The translations under genes were made by a program, and so were the position numbers. The notes beneath the pieces were generated by a model. It searched no databases and was not told where the DNA came from. It saw only the letters and a program-made list of their open reading frames with translations. This document shows positions 8,702 to 17,777 of a stretch of 51,388 bases of DNA, one piece after another; positions within the stretch are counted from its first letter, which is position 1, and every line of letters starts with the position of its first letter. This stretch comes from Alphaproteobacteria bacterium (GTDB lineage Bacteria; Pseudomonadota; Alphaproteobacteria; Rhodospirillales; Rhodospirillaceae), in NCBI GenBank assembly GCA_030432435.1, contig JAUIGX010000004.1:1-51388 (forward strand), given 5' to 3'.

Positions 8702-11700
8702 GGGTGCGGGATATGTTGCGCGGTAATCGGCTTGCACGTATAGGCGCAATTGCGCTCGTGCTCGTTAGTTTTAGCGCGGCGCTTCCTGAATTGGCGTGGG
8801 CTGACGATATTCGTGCGGCTGATCGCGATGATTTTGGACGGCTTGTTTTTGAGTGGGATGAGCCGGTCCGGTATGCGGCGGAAGTCGTCGGCGGCACACT
8901 GGTTGTGCAGTTTGAACGGCCGGTGACCACGGACATTGCGGCCTCGACGCAGACGCTGACCGCGTATGTCGCCGGGGGGCGGTACGCCCCTGACCGCCGC
9001 AGTATCTTTTTACCTCTGCGGCCCGGCGTTACCATGCGGACGTTTACTGTTCGCAATGCGGTCGTTGTCGACCTTGTAAAATCTGAGCAGGCCGCAAATG
9101 CTCCGCAACCTCTGACATCTCAGGCCCCGCCTGCGCAGCCGGTGGGCTCGCCGGCCGGGGCTCCGACTGCTGTGACTGTTCCGCCGACGGGAACGCCAAA
9201 TATTGCCGTCAGAACGGGTCAGCATCCTGATTACTTTCGCCTTGCCTTCGATTGGCCGTCGCAAACCGCCTACAGAGTAGAACGGCGCGGCGACGCTGTG
9301 GCTGTAATTTTTGAGCGCCCGGCTTCTGTTAATGCCGCAGCACTGAACCAAAGTTTGCCCGAAGCAAATCGCGGCGCGGCGGTTAGCAGAAACGGCAATG
9401 AGACAGTCGTGACCGTGCCTCTCTCGGCGCAAAAATCAACACGTGATTTTACCAGCGGAAATACGATTGTTGTCGACCTTCTCGATACGCCGCCGGTCGC
9501 GCCGTCCGCATCTCAGCAACAAGCAGCGGCAGCGCCGACACAGGTGCCAGGAACTCCGCCTGCGGCGCCCGCCTCTGTCGCGCCCACACCCGCTGCACCG
9601 GCAGTATCTACCCCTAGACCCTTGACCGGGTCCGCGACTGCGGCAGCGGCCCTTACCGATGTGCCCCGGGAAGAAATTCAGGTAGATGCAGCAGGTCAGC
9701 GTGTGACCCGCGCCGCCGCGGCAGACGATGATACGGTCGATCCACTAACGGCACGTCCCGCTGAAGTTAGTCTGACAATCCCTTGGACAGAACCTGCGGC
9801 CGCTGCTGTTTTTCGCCGCGCCGAATATTTGTGGGTAGTATTCGATCGCTACAAAGAGGTTGACGTACAGCGCCTTGCCACCGAGGGCGCACCCTACATC
9901 ACGTTTGTCGAGCAACTGCCGTACCGCAACAACACCATCTTACGTATGGTCACGCGTCCGGATGTCAATCCAACAACGCGTCGCGACGGACTGAATTGGA
10001 TTTTGGATTTCCGCTCCATGCCAATGCGCCCGACCCGGGCGATTGAAATCAATGCTCAGATAGACCGCCCGGCGCCTAATCTTTACCTGCCGGTGACGGA
10101 GGGCGGGCGGACCGTTGCCGTTGAAGATCCGGAAGTCGGTGATTACCTGCTTGTCGTTCCGGTGATCCCGCTAAGTTACGGAGTTTACCCAGAGCGCAGC
10201 TTTGCGGATTTGGATATGCCGGTGACGGCGCAAGGCGTTGTCGTTATTCCAAAGAGCGACGGTGTGCGCGCCCAGGCTCTTCGCGCTGGCATAGAGATCG
10301 AAGTTGACGGCGGCATGGCGCTTTCACGGGCGCTGGCCGATGTGAGCAATACGCTCCTCGGCGGCGATGCTGGGATGCAACGGATACTCAATATTGCCGA
10401 TTGGCAGATCGGTGAGGCGGCGAATTATATTCGCAATAAGCAAGCCTTGCAGTTTGCACTGGGTGATCAGCGGCCCGAAGTGCGCGAGGAAGCGCGGCTT
10501 CGCCTTGCCCGATTTGAGTTTGTAAATGAACGCTATCCGGAAACTCTTGGCATGCTGAGGGTTATGGCGAGCGAAGAGTCCGATATCGAAAACACAGCTG
10601 CTTTCCGTGCTCTTAGGGGAGCAGCTAACACCATGATGCTGCGCTATGAGGAGGCAGCGGAAGACTTCAATCACTTCACGCTGGCGAACGAGGACGATGC
10701 GAGGTTCTGGCTTGCGGCGGCTAGGGCGAAATTGGGCGACCCAGGTGCACAAGCGCAGGTGATGATCCAAACCGGCTCACTAATTCGTTCGTATCCGCGC
10801 CGTGTTAAAATTCCTCTGGCCTTGACCGGTGTTGAAGCCGCCATTGCCGCTGGGGATGACTTCGGCGCGCAGGGGTTTCTGGATCTTATCCGCCGTGAAA
10901 GCCCAACTCCGACCGAACGAGCCGCCATCGATTATATGGACGGCAAGTTGAATGAAAAAATCGGCGAGTTACAGGTCGCGCTGCAGCAGTACCGCAAGGC
11001 GGAAAACAGCGGAGGCCTTTTGTATCAGGTCTTAGGTCAACGCGAGCGAATGGAGCTGGAGAATAGGCTTGGAACGCTTTCGACCAAGGATCTTATCGAT
11101 GGCTTGGAGCAGATACGTTACCGCTGGCGCGGCGACGAAATCGAGTTCGACGTGCTTATGCGTCTCGCAGACCTGTACATAGAAGAACAGGACTACGGAA
11201 CGGCTTTGCGGCGACTCAAGATCACCACTGCCTACTTTGATAATGAGCCCCGCGTTGACGAAGCCGCCGACAAGATGGCCGACGTCTATAAAGAGCTTTA
11301 CCTCAATGGCGCGGCAGACGAGCTTTCACCCGTAACCGCAATTGCGCTGTTCCAAGAGTTCCGGTCTTTGGTGCCGCCGGGCGAAGAGGGCGATGAAATG
11401 ATTCGCAAGCTGGCCGACCGGCTGGTTGCTGTTGATTTGCTGCCGCAGGCGGCTCTTTTGCTGGAACGGCAAATCCAATTCCGCGTAACCGGTGTTGATC
11501 GTGCGCGCATCGGCGCACGCCTGGCGCTGGTGTACCTTCTCAACCTGCAACCCCAGCAGGCGATCGACACTCTTCGCGATACACAGAATCCGGAGAGTAG
11601 CCGCGAGTTAAACGCGCAGCGTCGTAGGTTGGAGGCACGGGCTTTGACCGACCTTAATAAGGTGGACGAAGCCATCTTGTTGTTGGGAACCGATACAACG

Positions 11701-12084
11701 CCGGAAACGCGGCAACTGCGCGCCGAAATTTACTGGCGGGCGGAAGATTGGGATAACGCCGCCCGCGCACTGTCCGAATTGGTGCCCGAGCCGGATGCCG
11801 GTGCTTTGAGCGAAGCGGATGCGCGTCTTGTTCTGGATTGGGCGACTGCATTGACCCTTGCGGGCGATGAACGCACTCTTGTGCGGGTGCGCCAGCGGTA
11901 TACTGGGCCGATGGCCAGCACGGCGTACCGCGATGCATTCACACTCATTACGACACCCCGCGAACGCGGTATTATGGATATCGCTTCTGTCCGCCAGCAA
12001 ATTGAACAAGCTGAAGACTTCCAGTCTTTCATGGTGGACTACAAGGATATGCTCGGTGAGAACGCGCTGTCCGCTATCAACTAG
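8698..12084 (+). CDS. Large exported protein with AMIN-like N-terminal repeats and TPR-like C-terminal half
   Basis: 1128 aa; signal peptide ending near ELAWADD; repeated FxW..YxxExxxxxxVVxFERP modules; long helical repeat region. Start overlaps the upstream stop (ATGA). Confidence 0.75.
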   Translation: MRVRDMLRGNRLARIGAIALVLVSFSAALPELAWADDIRAADRDDFGRLVFEWDEPVRYAAEVVGGTLVVQFERPVTTDIAASTQTLTAYVAGGRYAPDRRSIFLPLRPGVTMRTFTVRNAVVVDLVKSEQAANAPQPLTSQAPPAQPVGSPAGAPTAVTVPPTGTPNIAVRTGQHPDYFRLAFDWPSQTAYRVERRGDAVAVIFERPASVNAAALNQSLPEANRGAAVSRNGNETVVTVPLSAQKSTRDFTSGNTIVVDLLDTPPVAPSASQQQAAAAPTQVPGTPPAAPASVAPTPAAPAVSTPRPLTGSATAAAALTDVPREEIQVDAAGQRVTRAAAADDDTVDPLTARPAEVSLTIPWTEPAAAAVFRRAEYLWVVFDRYKEVDVQRLATEGAPYITFVEQLPYRNNTILRMVTRPDVNPTTRRDGLNWILDFRSMPMRPTRAIEINAQIDRPAPNLYLPVTEGGRTVAVEDPEVGDYLLVVPVIPLSYGVYPERSFADLDMPVTAQGVVVIPKSDGVRAQALRAGIEIEVDGGMALSRALADVSNTLLGGDAGMQRILNIADWQIGEAANYIRNKQALQFALGDQRPEVREEARLRLARFEFVNERYPETLGMLRVMASEESDIENTAAFRALRGAANTMMLRYEEAAEDFNHFTLANEDDARFWLAAARAKLGDPGAQAQVMIQTGSLIRSYPRRVKIPLALTGVEAAIAAGDDFGAQGFLDLIRRESPTPTERAAIDYMDGKLNEKIGELQVALQQYRKAENSGGLLYQVLGQRERMELENRLGTLSTKDLIDGLEQIRYRWRGDEIEFDVLMRLADLYIEEQDYGTALRRLKITTAYFDNEPRVDEAADKMADVYKELYLNGAADELSPVTAIALFQEFRSLVPPGEEGDEMIRKLADRLVAVDLLPQAALLLERQIQFRVTGVDRARIGARLALVYLLNLQPQQAIDTLRDTQNPESSRELNAQRRRLEARALTDLNKVDEAILLLGTDTTPETRQLRAEIYWRAEDWDNAARALSELVPEPDAGALSEADARLVLDWATALTLAGDERTLVRVRQRYTGPMASTAYRDAFTLITTPRERGIMDIASVRQQIEQAEDFQSFMVDYKDMLGENALSAIN

Positions 12085-13369
12085 GCCGACCGGCTTTCTC
12101 AAACGTATTCACCGGTTCAGACACCTTCCTGTTTTGGCGATTGCGTGCGCATTCGTCGTTGTGCCGCACAAAGGGAATGCGCTGGATCTGTCCGACTCTG
12201 TGACAGTTAAAGGGTTTGTCGAAGGCCGGATTGCCGTGACCGATGGGCCGCTTGGTTGGGAGCATCACGGTCTTGGCAAAACGCGCTTTGGCGGTGACGG
12301 CAACGACCGGACGGTTGTTCATACCGAAGCGGCAGCCGTGATCAGTGCAGATATCAATTGGGACTGGACGCTTTTTCTCAATGTATCGGCGGACGCAGGC
12401 CGAGGGCGCAATCCGGTGGACTTTATGGAAGCTTTTGTGCGGTACAAACCGGCGCCCGGCGGCCCGACAACGTTTAGCGGTCGTCTTGGCGCGTTTTTGC
12501 CGCCAATCTCGTTTGAAAACACAAGCCTAGCCTGGACAAGTCCTTTCACTATCTCGTCGTCGGCTATCAACGCCTGGGTGGGCGAGGAACTGCGGACTCT
12601 CGGCGGTGAGGGGACAGTGACTCATCGGTTTGACGGGGGTGAAGTTTCTGCAACGGCTGCCGTGTTTACAGCCAATGATCCGACCGGTTCGCTATTGGCT
12701 TGGCGCGGCTGGGCGGTCAGCGACCGCGAAGCTGGACTGTTCGAGCGGTTTCCGCTGGCGCCGGTGCGGAGTATAGAACCCGGAGGGTCAACAGAACCGC
12801 AAGCGGCCTGGGTGGAGCCGGTTCACGAAATCGACGGCAGGCCGGGAGTCTACGGCGTGATTGAAGCGCGCTCGCGTGGACTGGGGGTCGTGCGGTTTAT
12901 GGTTTACGACAACTTCGCTCGCAAAACGGCGTTTGATGGCGATCAATACGCATGGCACACGCGCTTTGTTAGTGTCGGCGGGCGTACGGAACTGCCGGGC
13001 GGAATCGATCTGGTCGTTCAAGGCATGATCGGCGATACGGTTATGGGCCTTACTGCATCGGGCCAGTCGTTCGTTGATGTCGATTACGCCTCGGCATTTT
13101 TTCTGCTGAGTAAAAATTGGAGCCGCCACCGCTTGTCCCTGCGGGCCGAGTATTTCGAGACCGTAGATCGAGACCAGACGGTGGACGATGACAACGATGA
13201 ACACGGGAACAGCTTGACGCTGGCCTATGTGTTTTATCCTACCGAGCGGCAACGTTTGACAGCGGAAGTGCTGAGCACCTTTTCGCAACGTCCTGAACGC
13301 GGGTTTCTTGGCATTCCCCATAAATTCCACGAAACCCAGGCGCAGGTCAGCTACCGGCTTTTTTTCTAA
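12056..13369 (+). CDS. Putative outer-membrane beta-barrel protein
   Basis: Open frame to 13369; the ORF-track start (11858) lies deep in the upstream gene. GTG at 12056 with AAGGA at 12043-12047 gives a signal-peptide-like N-terminus (LPVLAIACAFVVVPHKGNA); amphipathic strands and terminal aromatic ...QVSYRLFF. Confidence 0.6.
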   Translation: MRTRCPLSTRPTGFLKRIHRFRHLPVLAIACAFVVVPHKGNALDLSDSVTVKGFVEGRIAVTDGPLGWEHHGLGKTRFGGDGNDRTVVHTEAAAVISADINWDWTLFLNVSADAGRGRNPVDFMEAFVRYKPAPGGPTTFSGRLGAFLPPISFENTSLAWTSPFTISSSAINAWVGEELRTLGGEGTVTHRFDGGEVSATAAVFTANDPTGSLLAWRGWAVSDREAGLFERFPLAPVRSIEPGGSTEPQAAWVEPVHEIDGRPGVYGVIEARSRGLGVVRFMVYDNFARKTAFDGDQYAWHTRFVSVGGRTELPGGIDLVVQGMIGDTVMGLTASGQSFVDVDYASAFFLLSKNWSRHRLSLRAEYFETVDRDQTVDDDNDEHGNSLTLAYVFYPTERQRLTAEVLSTFSQRPERGFLGIPHKFHETQAQVSYRLFF

Positions 13370-13382
13370 GAGGCGCGGGTGG

Positions 13383-13820
13383 CTACTTGGCAGGCTGGTC
13401 GCGGATCGCCATGGTTAGGCGCGAGATGCAAACCAGTTTTTCCTCCGGATCGCGGATCTCTATACCCCAGACATGGCTAGTCTTGCCGATGTAGTAGGGC
13501 CGCGCCGTGCCGGTGACGAGGCCGTCACGCACACCGCGAATATGGTTGGCGTTGATTTCCTGTCCTACGCAAAACTGTTTGGTGGCGTCTATGACCAGCA
13601 TAGCTGCGAAGCTGCCCAGGGTTTCGGCGAGTGCGACAGACGCGCCGCCGTGTAGCAGACCATAAGGTTGGTGAGTTCGCTTATCCACGGGCATAGTGCC
13701 GCGAATATAGTCAGGCCCAACCTCTGTGATGCGAATATCCAGAGCTTCCATCATTGTGCCCGGGAAGTGCTGCGAAAGTTCTTCCAGCTGAATCGCTTTA
13801 TTGAACCAAATTGAACTCAT
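13383..13820 (-). CDS. PaaI-family hotdog thioesterase
   Basis: [49 protein letters not shown] is the hotdog signature. Confidence 0.9.
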   Translation of the reverse strand: [145 protein letters not shown]

Positions 13821-13853
13821 GCTGTCCTACCGCTGTTTGTAAGAGAGGCGGAA

Positions 13854-15401
13854 TCACTCTGCCGCTTCTCCTAAGATCATTCGCTTTTCCATTTCGTCAT
13901 AGGCGCTAAGGGCTTTGGACTCCGGCCTTGCGAGCGAGACGATGATACCGATAGTGAAGGCCAATGGAATAGTGATCAGTGCCGGGTTCTTCAAGGGGAA
14001 CCAGGCGTCGGCGTGACCAAGGATGTCGACCTGTATGGTGGGTGAGAGATAAATGAACACAAGACTTGTGAGCGTGCCGACGACAATTGAAGCGACCATA
14101 CCGTTTGTGGTGGAGCGCCGCCAAAAGATAGCGAGCACCAGAGCCGGAAAATTCCCGCTGGCGGCAACGGCGAAAGCCAATCCGACCATGAAAGCCACGT
14201 TCTGACCCTTGAAGGCGATACCGAGTAGAATGGCGACAATGCCGAGGACCACGGTAGCGACCCGCGCAACTTTGAGCTGTTCGCCGTGATCAGCGTGACC
14301 TTTGCGCACCACTGAGACCCATAGGTCGTGACTGAGAGCAGCGGCGCCCGACAACGTAAGACCGGCCACCACCGCCAGGATGGTTGCAAAAGCGACTGCT
14401 GCGATAAATCCAAGTAGTCCTGTGCCGCCAATGACTTCTGCCAGAAGCGGGGCGGCCATGTTGCCGCCGGTATCAACGCTGGTAATCAAATCGCGCCCGA
14501 CCAGCACCATGGCGCCGAACCCCAAGATAAATGTCAGCAGGTAGAAGAAGCCGATCAATCCCGTGGCCCAAAACACCGACTGCCGCGCAGCCTTCGCATC
14601 GGGCACTGTGTAAAAGCGCATGAGCACGTGGGGCAGACCTGCAGTACCGAACATCAGCGCGAGGCCCAGAGACACCGCTTCCCAGGGACTGGTGATCAGT
14701 GCGCCTGGGGCAAGAACGACTGCGCCGTATTTTTCTTGCGCGGCCGCGAAAAGTTCGACCGGATTCATATTGAATTGCATCAGCACAAGAACGGACATCA
14801 ACGTTGCCCCGCCAAGCAGTAGACAAGCTTTGACGATTTGCACCCAGGTGGTGGCGATCATGCCGCCGAATAGCACATAGGCAAGCATTACGGCGCCGAC
14901 AATGATAACGGCGGCTTCGTACGAAAGGCCGAACATCAATCGGATTAAATTGCCCGCCCCGACCATCTGGGCGATGAGATAGAACGCCACGACAGCCAGG
15001 GTGCCAATCGCGGCGGCAACGCGGACCGGCGTTTGGCGCATGCGGTAAGAAACCACATCGGCAAAGGTATACTTGCCAAGATTGCGCAAGGGTTCCGCAA
15101 TTAAGAACAAAATAACCGGCCAGCCGACAAGCCAGCCTGTCGAGTAAATAAGACCGTCAAAGCCGGACAGAGACACCAACCCGGCAATGCCGAGGAAGCT
15201 GGCGGCGCTCATATAGTCGCCCGCCAGCGCAAAGCCGTTCTGACGGCCCGAGATGGTGCGCCCCGCGGCGAAGAATTCTTCCGTGGTCTTGGTTTTGCGC
15301 GCCGCCCAATAGGTAATGGCGAGAGTGAGGGCGACGAAGATAAAGAAGAAGGCAATAGCCGTGATGTTGGGCTCGCCGATGCTTGAGCTTATCTCATTCA
15401 T
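13854..15401 (-). CDS. actP: Cation/acetate symporter ActP-like (solute:sodium symporter family)
   Basis: 515 aa, many TMs; ITYWAARKTKTTEEFFAAGRTISGRQNGFALAGDYMSAASFLGIAGLVSLSGFDGLIYS; paired with a DUF485 gene. Confidence 0.9.
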   Translation of the reverse strand: MNEISSSIGEPNITAIAFFFIFVALTLAITYWAARKTKTTEEFFAAGRTISGRQNGFALAGDYMSAASFLGIAGLVSLSGFDGLIYSTGWLVGWPVILFLIAEPLRNLGKYTFADVVSYRMRQTPVRVAAAIGTLAVVAFYLIAQMVGAGNLIRLMFGLSYEAAVIIVGAVMLAYVLFGGMIATTWVQIVKACLLLGGATLMSVLVLMQFNMNPVELFAAAQEKYGAVVLAPGALITSPWEAVSLGLALMFGTAGLPHVLMRFYTVPDAKAARQSVFWATGLIGFFYLLTFILGFGAMVLVGRDLITSVDTGGNMAAPLLAEVIGGTGLLGFIAAVAFATILAVVAGLTLSGAAALSHDLWVSVVRKGHADHGEQLKVARVATVVLGIVAILLGIAFKGQNVAFMVGLAFAVAASGNFPALVLAIFWRRSTTNGMVASIVVGTLTSLVFIYLSPTIQVDILGHADAWFPLKNPALITIPLAFTIGIIVSLARPESKALSAYDEMEKRMILGEAAE

Positions 15402-15691
15402 GATGAGCGCTCCGCGGCGTTGGTATTGAGCCGTTCAATCTCGGCGTCGATATGGGTGTTGGCCCAGCGTACATAGAACCAGGTGACCGCCCAGGTCAGA
15501 ACGATCACCAATGCACCCAGAATAATGCCGACAGACAAACCGGGCGCCAACAAAGTGCCAAGACCGTTCTTGTTAAACGCTACCAGAAGAACGAATCCGA
15601 AGTAGATGATCACCATCACGGCGCTGAGGCCGATACCCATGTGCCAGCGCCGTCGCGCAAGCATTTGTAGCGCATCTCGATCATCGCTCAT
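15398..15691 (-). CDS. DUF485 family (YjcH-like) membrane protein
   Basis: LARRRWHMGIGLSAVMVIIYFGFVLLVAFNKNGLGTLLAPGLSVGIILGALVIVLTWAVTWFYVRWAN; overlaps the actP start by 4 bp. Start taken at the internal Met at 15691. Confidence 0.9.
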   Translation of the reverse strand: MSDDRDALQMLARRRWHMGIGLSAVMVIIYFGFVLLVAFNKNGLGTLLAPGLSVGIILGALVIVLTWAVTWFYVRWANTHIDAEIERLNTNAAERSS

Positions 15692-15899
15692 GTGGCTGCG
15701 TCCCCCTCCGTACTCCCCCCGGGAGTATGGCCGCAAACCCTGACCGCAGCCAACAGCTAGCTGCTACAGTGGCCCCAACCCTGCTTTTTGCCACATTTGC
15801 AGGTGAATTTGAGCGCGTTGGATGAGGCGGAATCATACAGTGATTGGTTGAGCTGCCAGGGCGATGTATGATCTTGGCGCTGTGATAAGGATAGCGGTG

Positions 15900-16256
15900 A
15901 TGAAGATTTGGAGAGTGGCCGTCCGCACGATGAGTTTGGTGCGCGCAGTGTATGCGGCGCCGCTCTTGCTAATGGTTGTGCTCGTTTCGCCGACCTTGGC
16001 GCAGAATATTGTTGTCGTCCAAAAGGACAAAATGTTCTCTCAAGCTGAAATCACCCTCAAGGTCGGTGAGTCCGTTGAGTTTCGAAACGATGACGATACC
16101 GCGCACAGCGTGATCTCGTTCACACCGGGCCATGAATTTGAACTTAAGCTCCAACGCCCCGGTGAAGGACAGGCAATTGCCTTTGACAAGCCCGGCCGAA
16201 TTGAAGTCGAGTGCGACATTCACCCGAAGATGTTGTTGATTATCAACGTGCAATAA
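15900..16256 (+). CDS. Exported cupredoxin (plastocyanin-like) protein
   Basis: Signal peptide; VVQKDKMFSQAEITLKVGESVEFRNDDDTAHSVISFTP...GRIEVECDIHPKMLLIINVQ carries His/Cys/His/Met copper ligands. Confidence 0.85.
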   Translation: MKIWRVAVRTMSLVRAVYAAPLLLMVVLVSPTLAQNIVVVQKDKMFSQAEITLKVGESVEFRNDDDTAHSVISFTPGHEFELKLQRPGEGQAIAFDKPGRIEVECDIHPKMLLIINVQ

Positions 16257-16262
16257 CGCCGC

Positions 16263-16697
16263 TTACTTGGTTACAATGTCGCGCTGCATCGGAGCCAAAA
16301 GGGCTAGCAGCTTGTTTTGAGTGCGAAACGGCACTCCTGCATTATCCATGGCGATTTGAAGATCTTCGACGATGGCGTTGAACTGCGCGTTGGTGATTTG
16401 GTCTTCCTCGTGGGACTCTTTCATGGTGCGTCCCTCATAGACGCAAGGCCCCCCGGTGAGGGCGCAGATTTGCTCGACAAGCATCCGTTTAACGCGGCGC
16501 GGGTTAACGTTTTCATCTTCGAAGGTATGTTTGATGCGTGGATCGGCCATTGAGATGTCGATGGTTTCATTCGAAAACTGGGTAATCACCTCGAGGCCGC
16601 CTAATTCTTGAAACAGCGAATCGTCGGCTTGCGCGGTACCTAAACCCAGGCCCGCTGTTGTGATGGCGGCTATGGCGAGTGTGCGAAGTTGAAACAT
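16263..16697 (-). CDS. Group 1 truncated hemoglobin with signal peptide
   Basis: MFQLRTLAIAAITTAGLGLGTAQA-DDSLFQELGGLEVITQF...LVEQICALTGGPCVYEGRTMKESHEEDQIT. Confidence 0.9.
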   Translation of the reverse strand: MFQLRTLAIAAITTAGLGLGTAQADDSLFQELGGLEVITQFSNETIDISMADPRIKHTFEDENVNPRRVKRMLVEQICALTGGPCVYEGRTMKESHEEDQITNAQFNAIVEDLQIAMDNAGVPFRTQNKLLALLAPMQRDIVTK

Positions 16698-16736
16698 TTT
16701 TTGCCCCTTATGCGCTCGCGATCTATCGGGAGAGTT

Positions 16737-17642
16737 TTAGAATCCCACTTGGACCGACAGATACAATCCTTGTTGTGTTTTCTGGAGTGCGATGTTGCCG
16801 AGATTTGCGTACGCTGCGGTGATCGACGCGTTTTTATTGATGAAGTACGCGGCGAAAATATCGAAGGCGTCGTCTTCCTTGGCAAAGCCAAGATTATTCG
16901 GTTTTGTTCTGTAATCGATACCCACCGCGAGATGACGGTTGACGAGGTAGGCCGCTGAGCCTTCGAACTGAGGGGAGTAGGCATTACTTGCATCCCCGCC
17001 GAAACCGAGAATGCCGAACTGGTTGGCCTTGGTCAGGCGCACCGTGCCGTTCAGCAACAGGCTCTGCGCTAAGAAAAGTTTGGTCGCGGAGACGTAGATA
17101 TCAACACCCTCATCCGAACGTGCGCCAATCGCAGTCAGCACTCCGGGCTGGTTATTGTTTTTATATTGTACACCGACCGACATTTGCGGCCACCAGCGGT
17201 CTTGGTCGTAAACAATATCTCCAAACAACCTAACTTTGGCGCCGATGATGTCTTGCTCGAAAGTAAAACCGGATCCGAGACCGAGGGCAGCGCCGGTCGA
17301 GCCTGTGTCGAACCACTGGCGGTTATAGGATAGCTCGAGCCGGTTATATAAACCGACGGCGGCCCCGCCGCTGTGTAGCGTGAAGCTTGGAAGATTAACG
17401 TAGGTATAGTGAGCGTTCGCGCCAATGGCGTCGCGGGTTCCATAGCCGGTAATGACGGCCCATGTCGCTAAACCACCGCCGCCGGCGCCCTCGACTTGGC
17501 TTACGCCACCGGTCGCCAGAAGCCTGCCGCTTTCGAGCAGGCTGCTCGACTGAGCCTGCGCGCTTTCGCTGGATAGCGCGGCTAACAGAAAAGCGGTCGC
17601 CGCTACGCACATTTTTATCGCTTGTTTTGGACTGGACCGCAT
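16737..17642 (-). CDS. DUF3034-like putative outer-membrane protein
   Basis: Signal peptide; LLESGRLLATGGVSQVEGAGGGGLATWAVITGYGTRDAIGANAHYTYV...; beta-barrel-like; terminal LSVQVGF. ORF open to 17702; Met at 17642 preferred for the signal peptide. Confidence 0.75.
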   Translation of the reverse strand: MRSSPKQAIKMCVAATAFLLAALSSESAQAQSSSLLESGRLLATGGVSQVEGAGGGGLATWAVITGYGTRDAIGANAHYTYVNLPSFTLHSGGAAVGLYNRLELSYNRQWFDTGSTGAALGLGSGFTFEQDIIGAKVRLFGDIVYDQDRWWPQMSVGVQYKNNNQPGVLTAIGARSDEGVDIYVSATKLFLAQSLLLNGTVRLTKANQFGILGFGGDASNAYSPQFEGSAAYLVNRHLAVGIDYRTKPNNLGFAKEDDAFDIFAAYFINKNASITAAYANLGNIALQKTQQGLYLSVQVGF

Positions 17643-17777
17643 GCAAACCGCCAATACTTGTAGGGTTTTCAGGGAGTTTCCGTGTTGCAGAGACAGGCGC
17701 ACACTCTCAATGCAGAACGCAGAGTCTACCGGTACATATATGTGTTATGAACATAAATACAACTATTAAGAGCGCTT

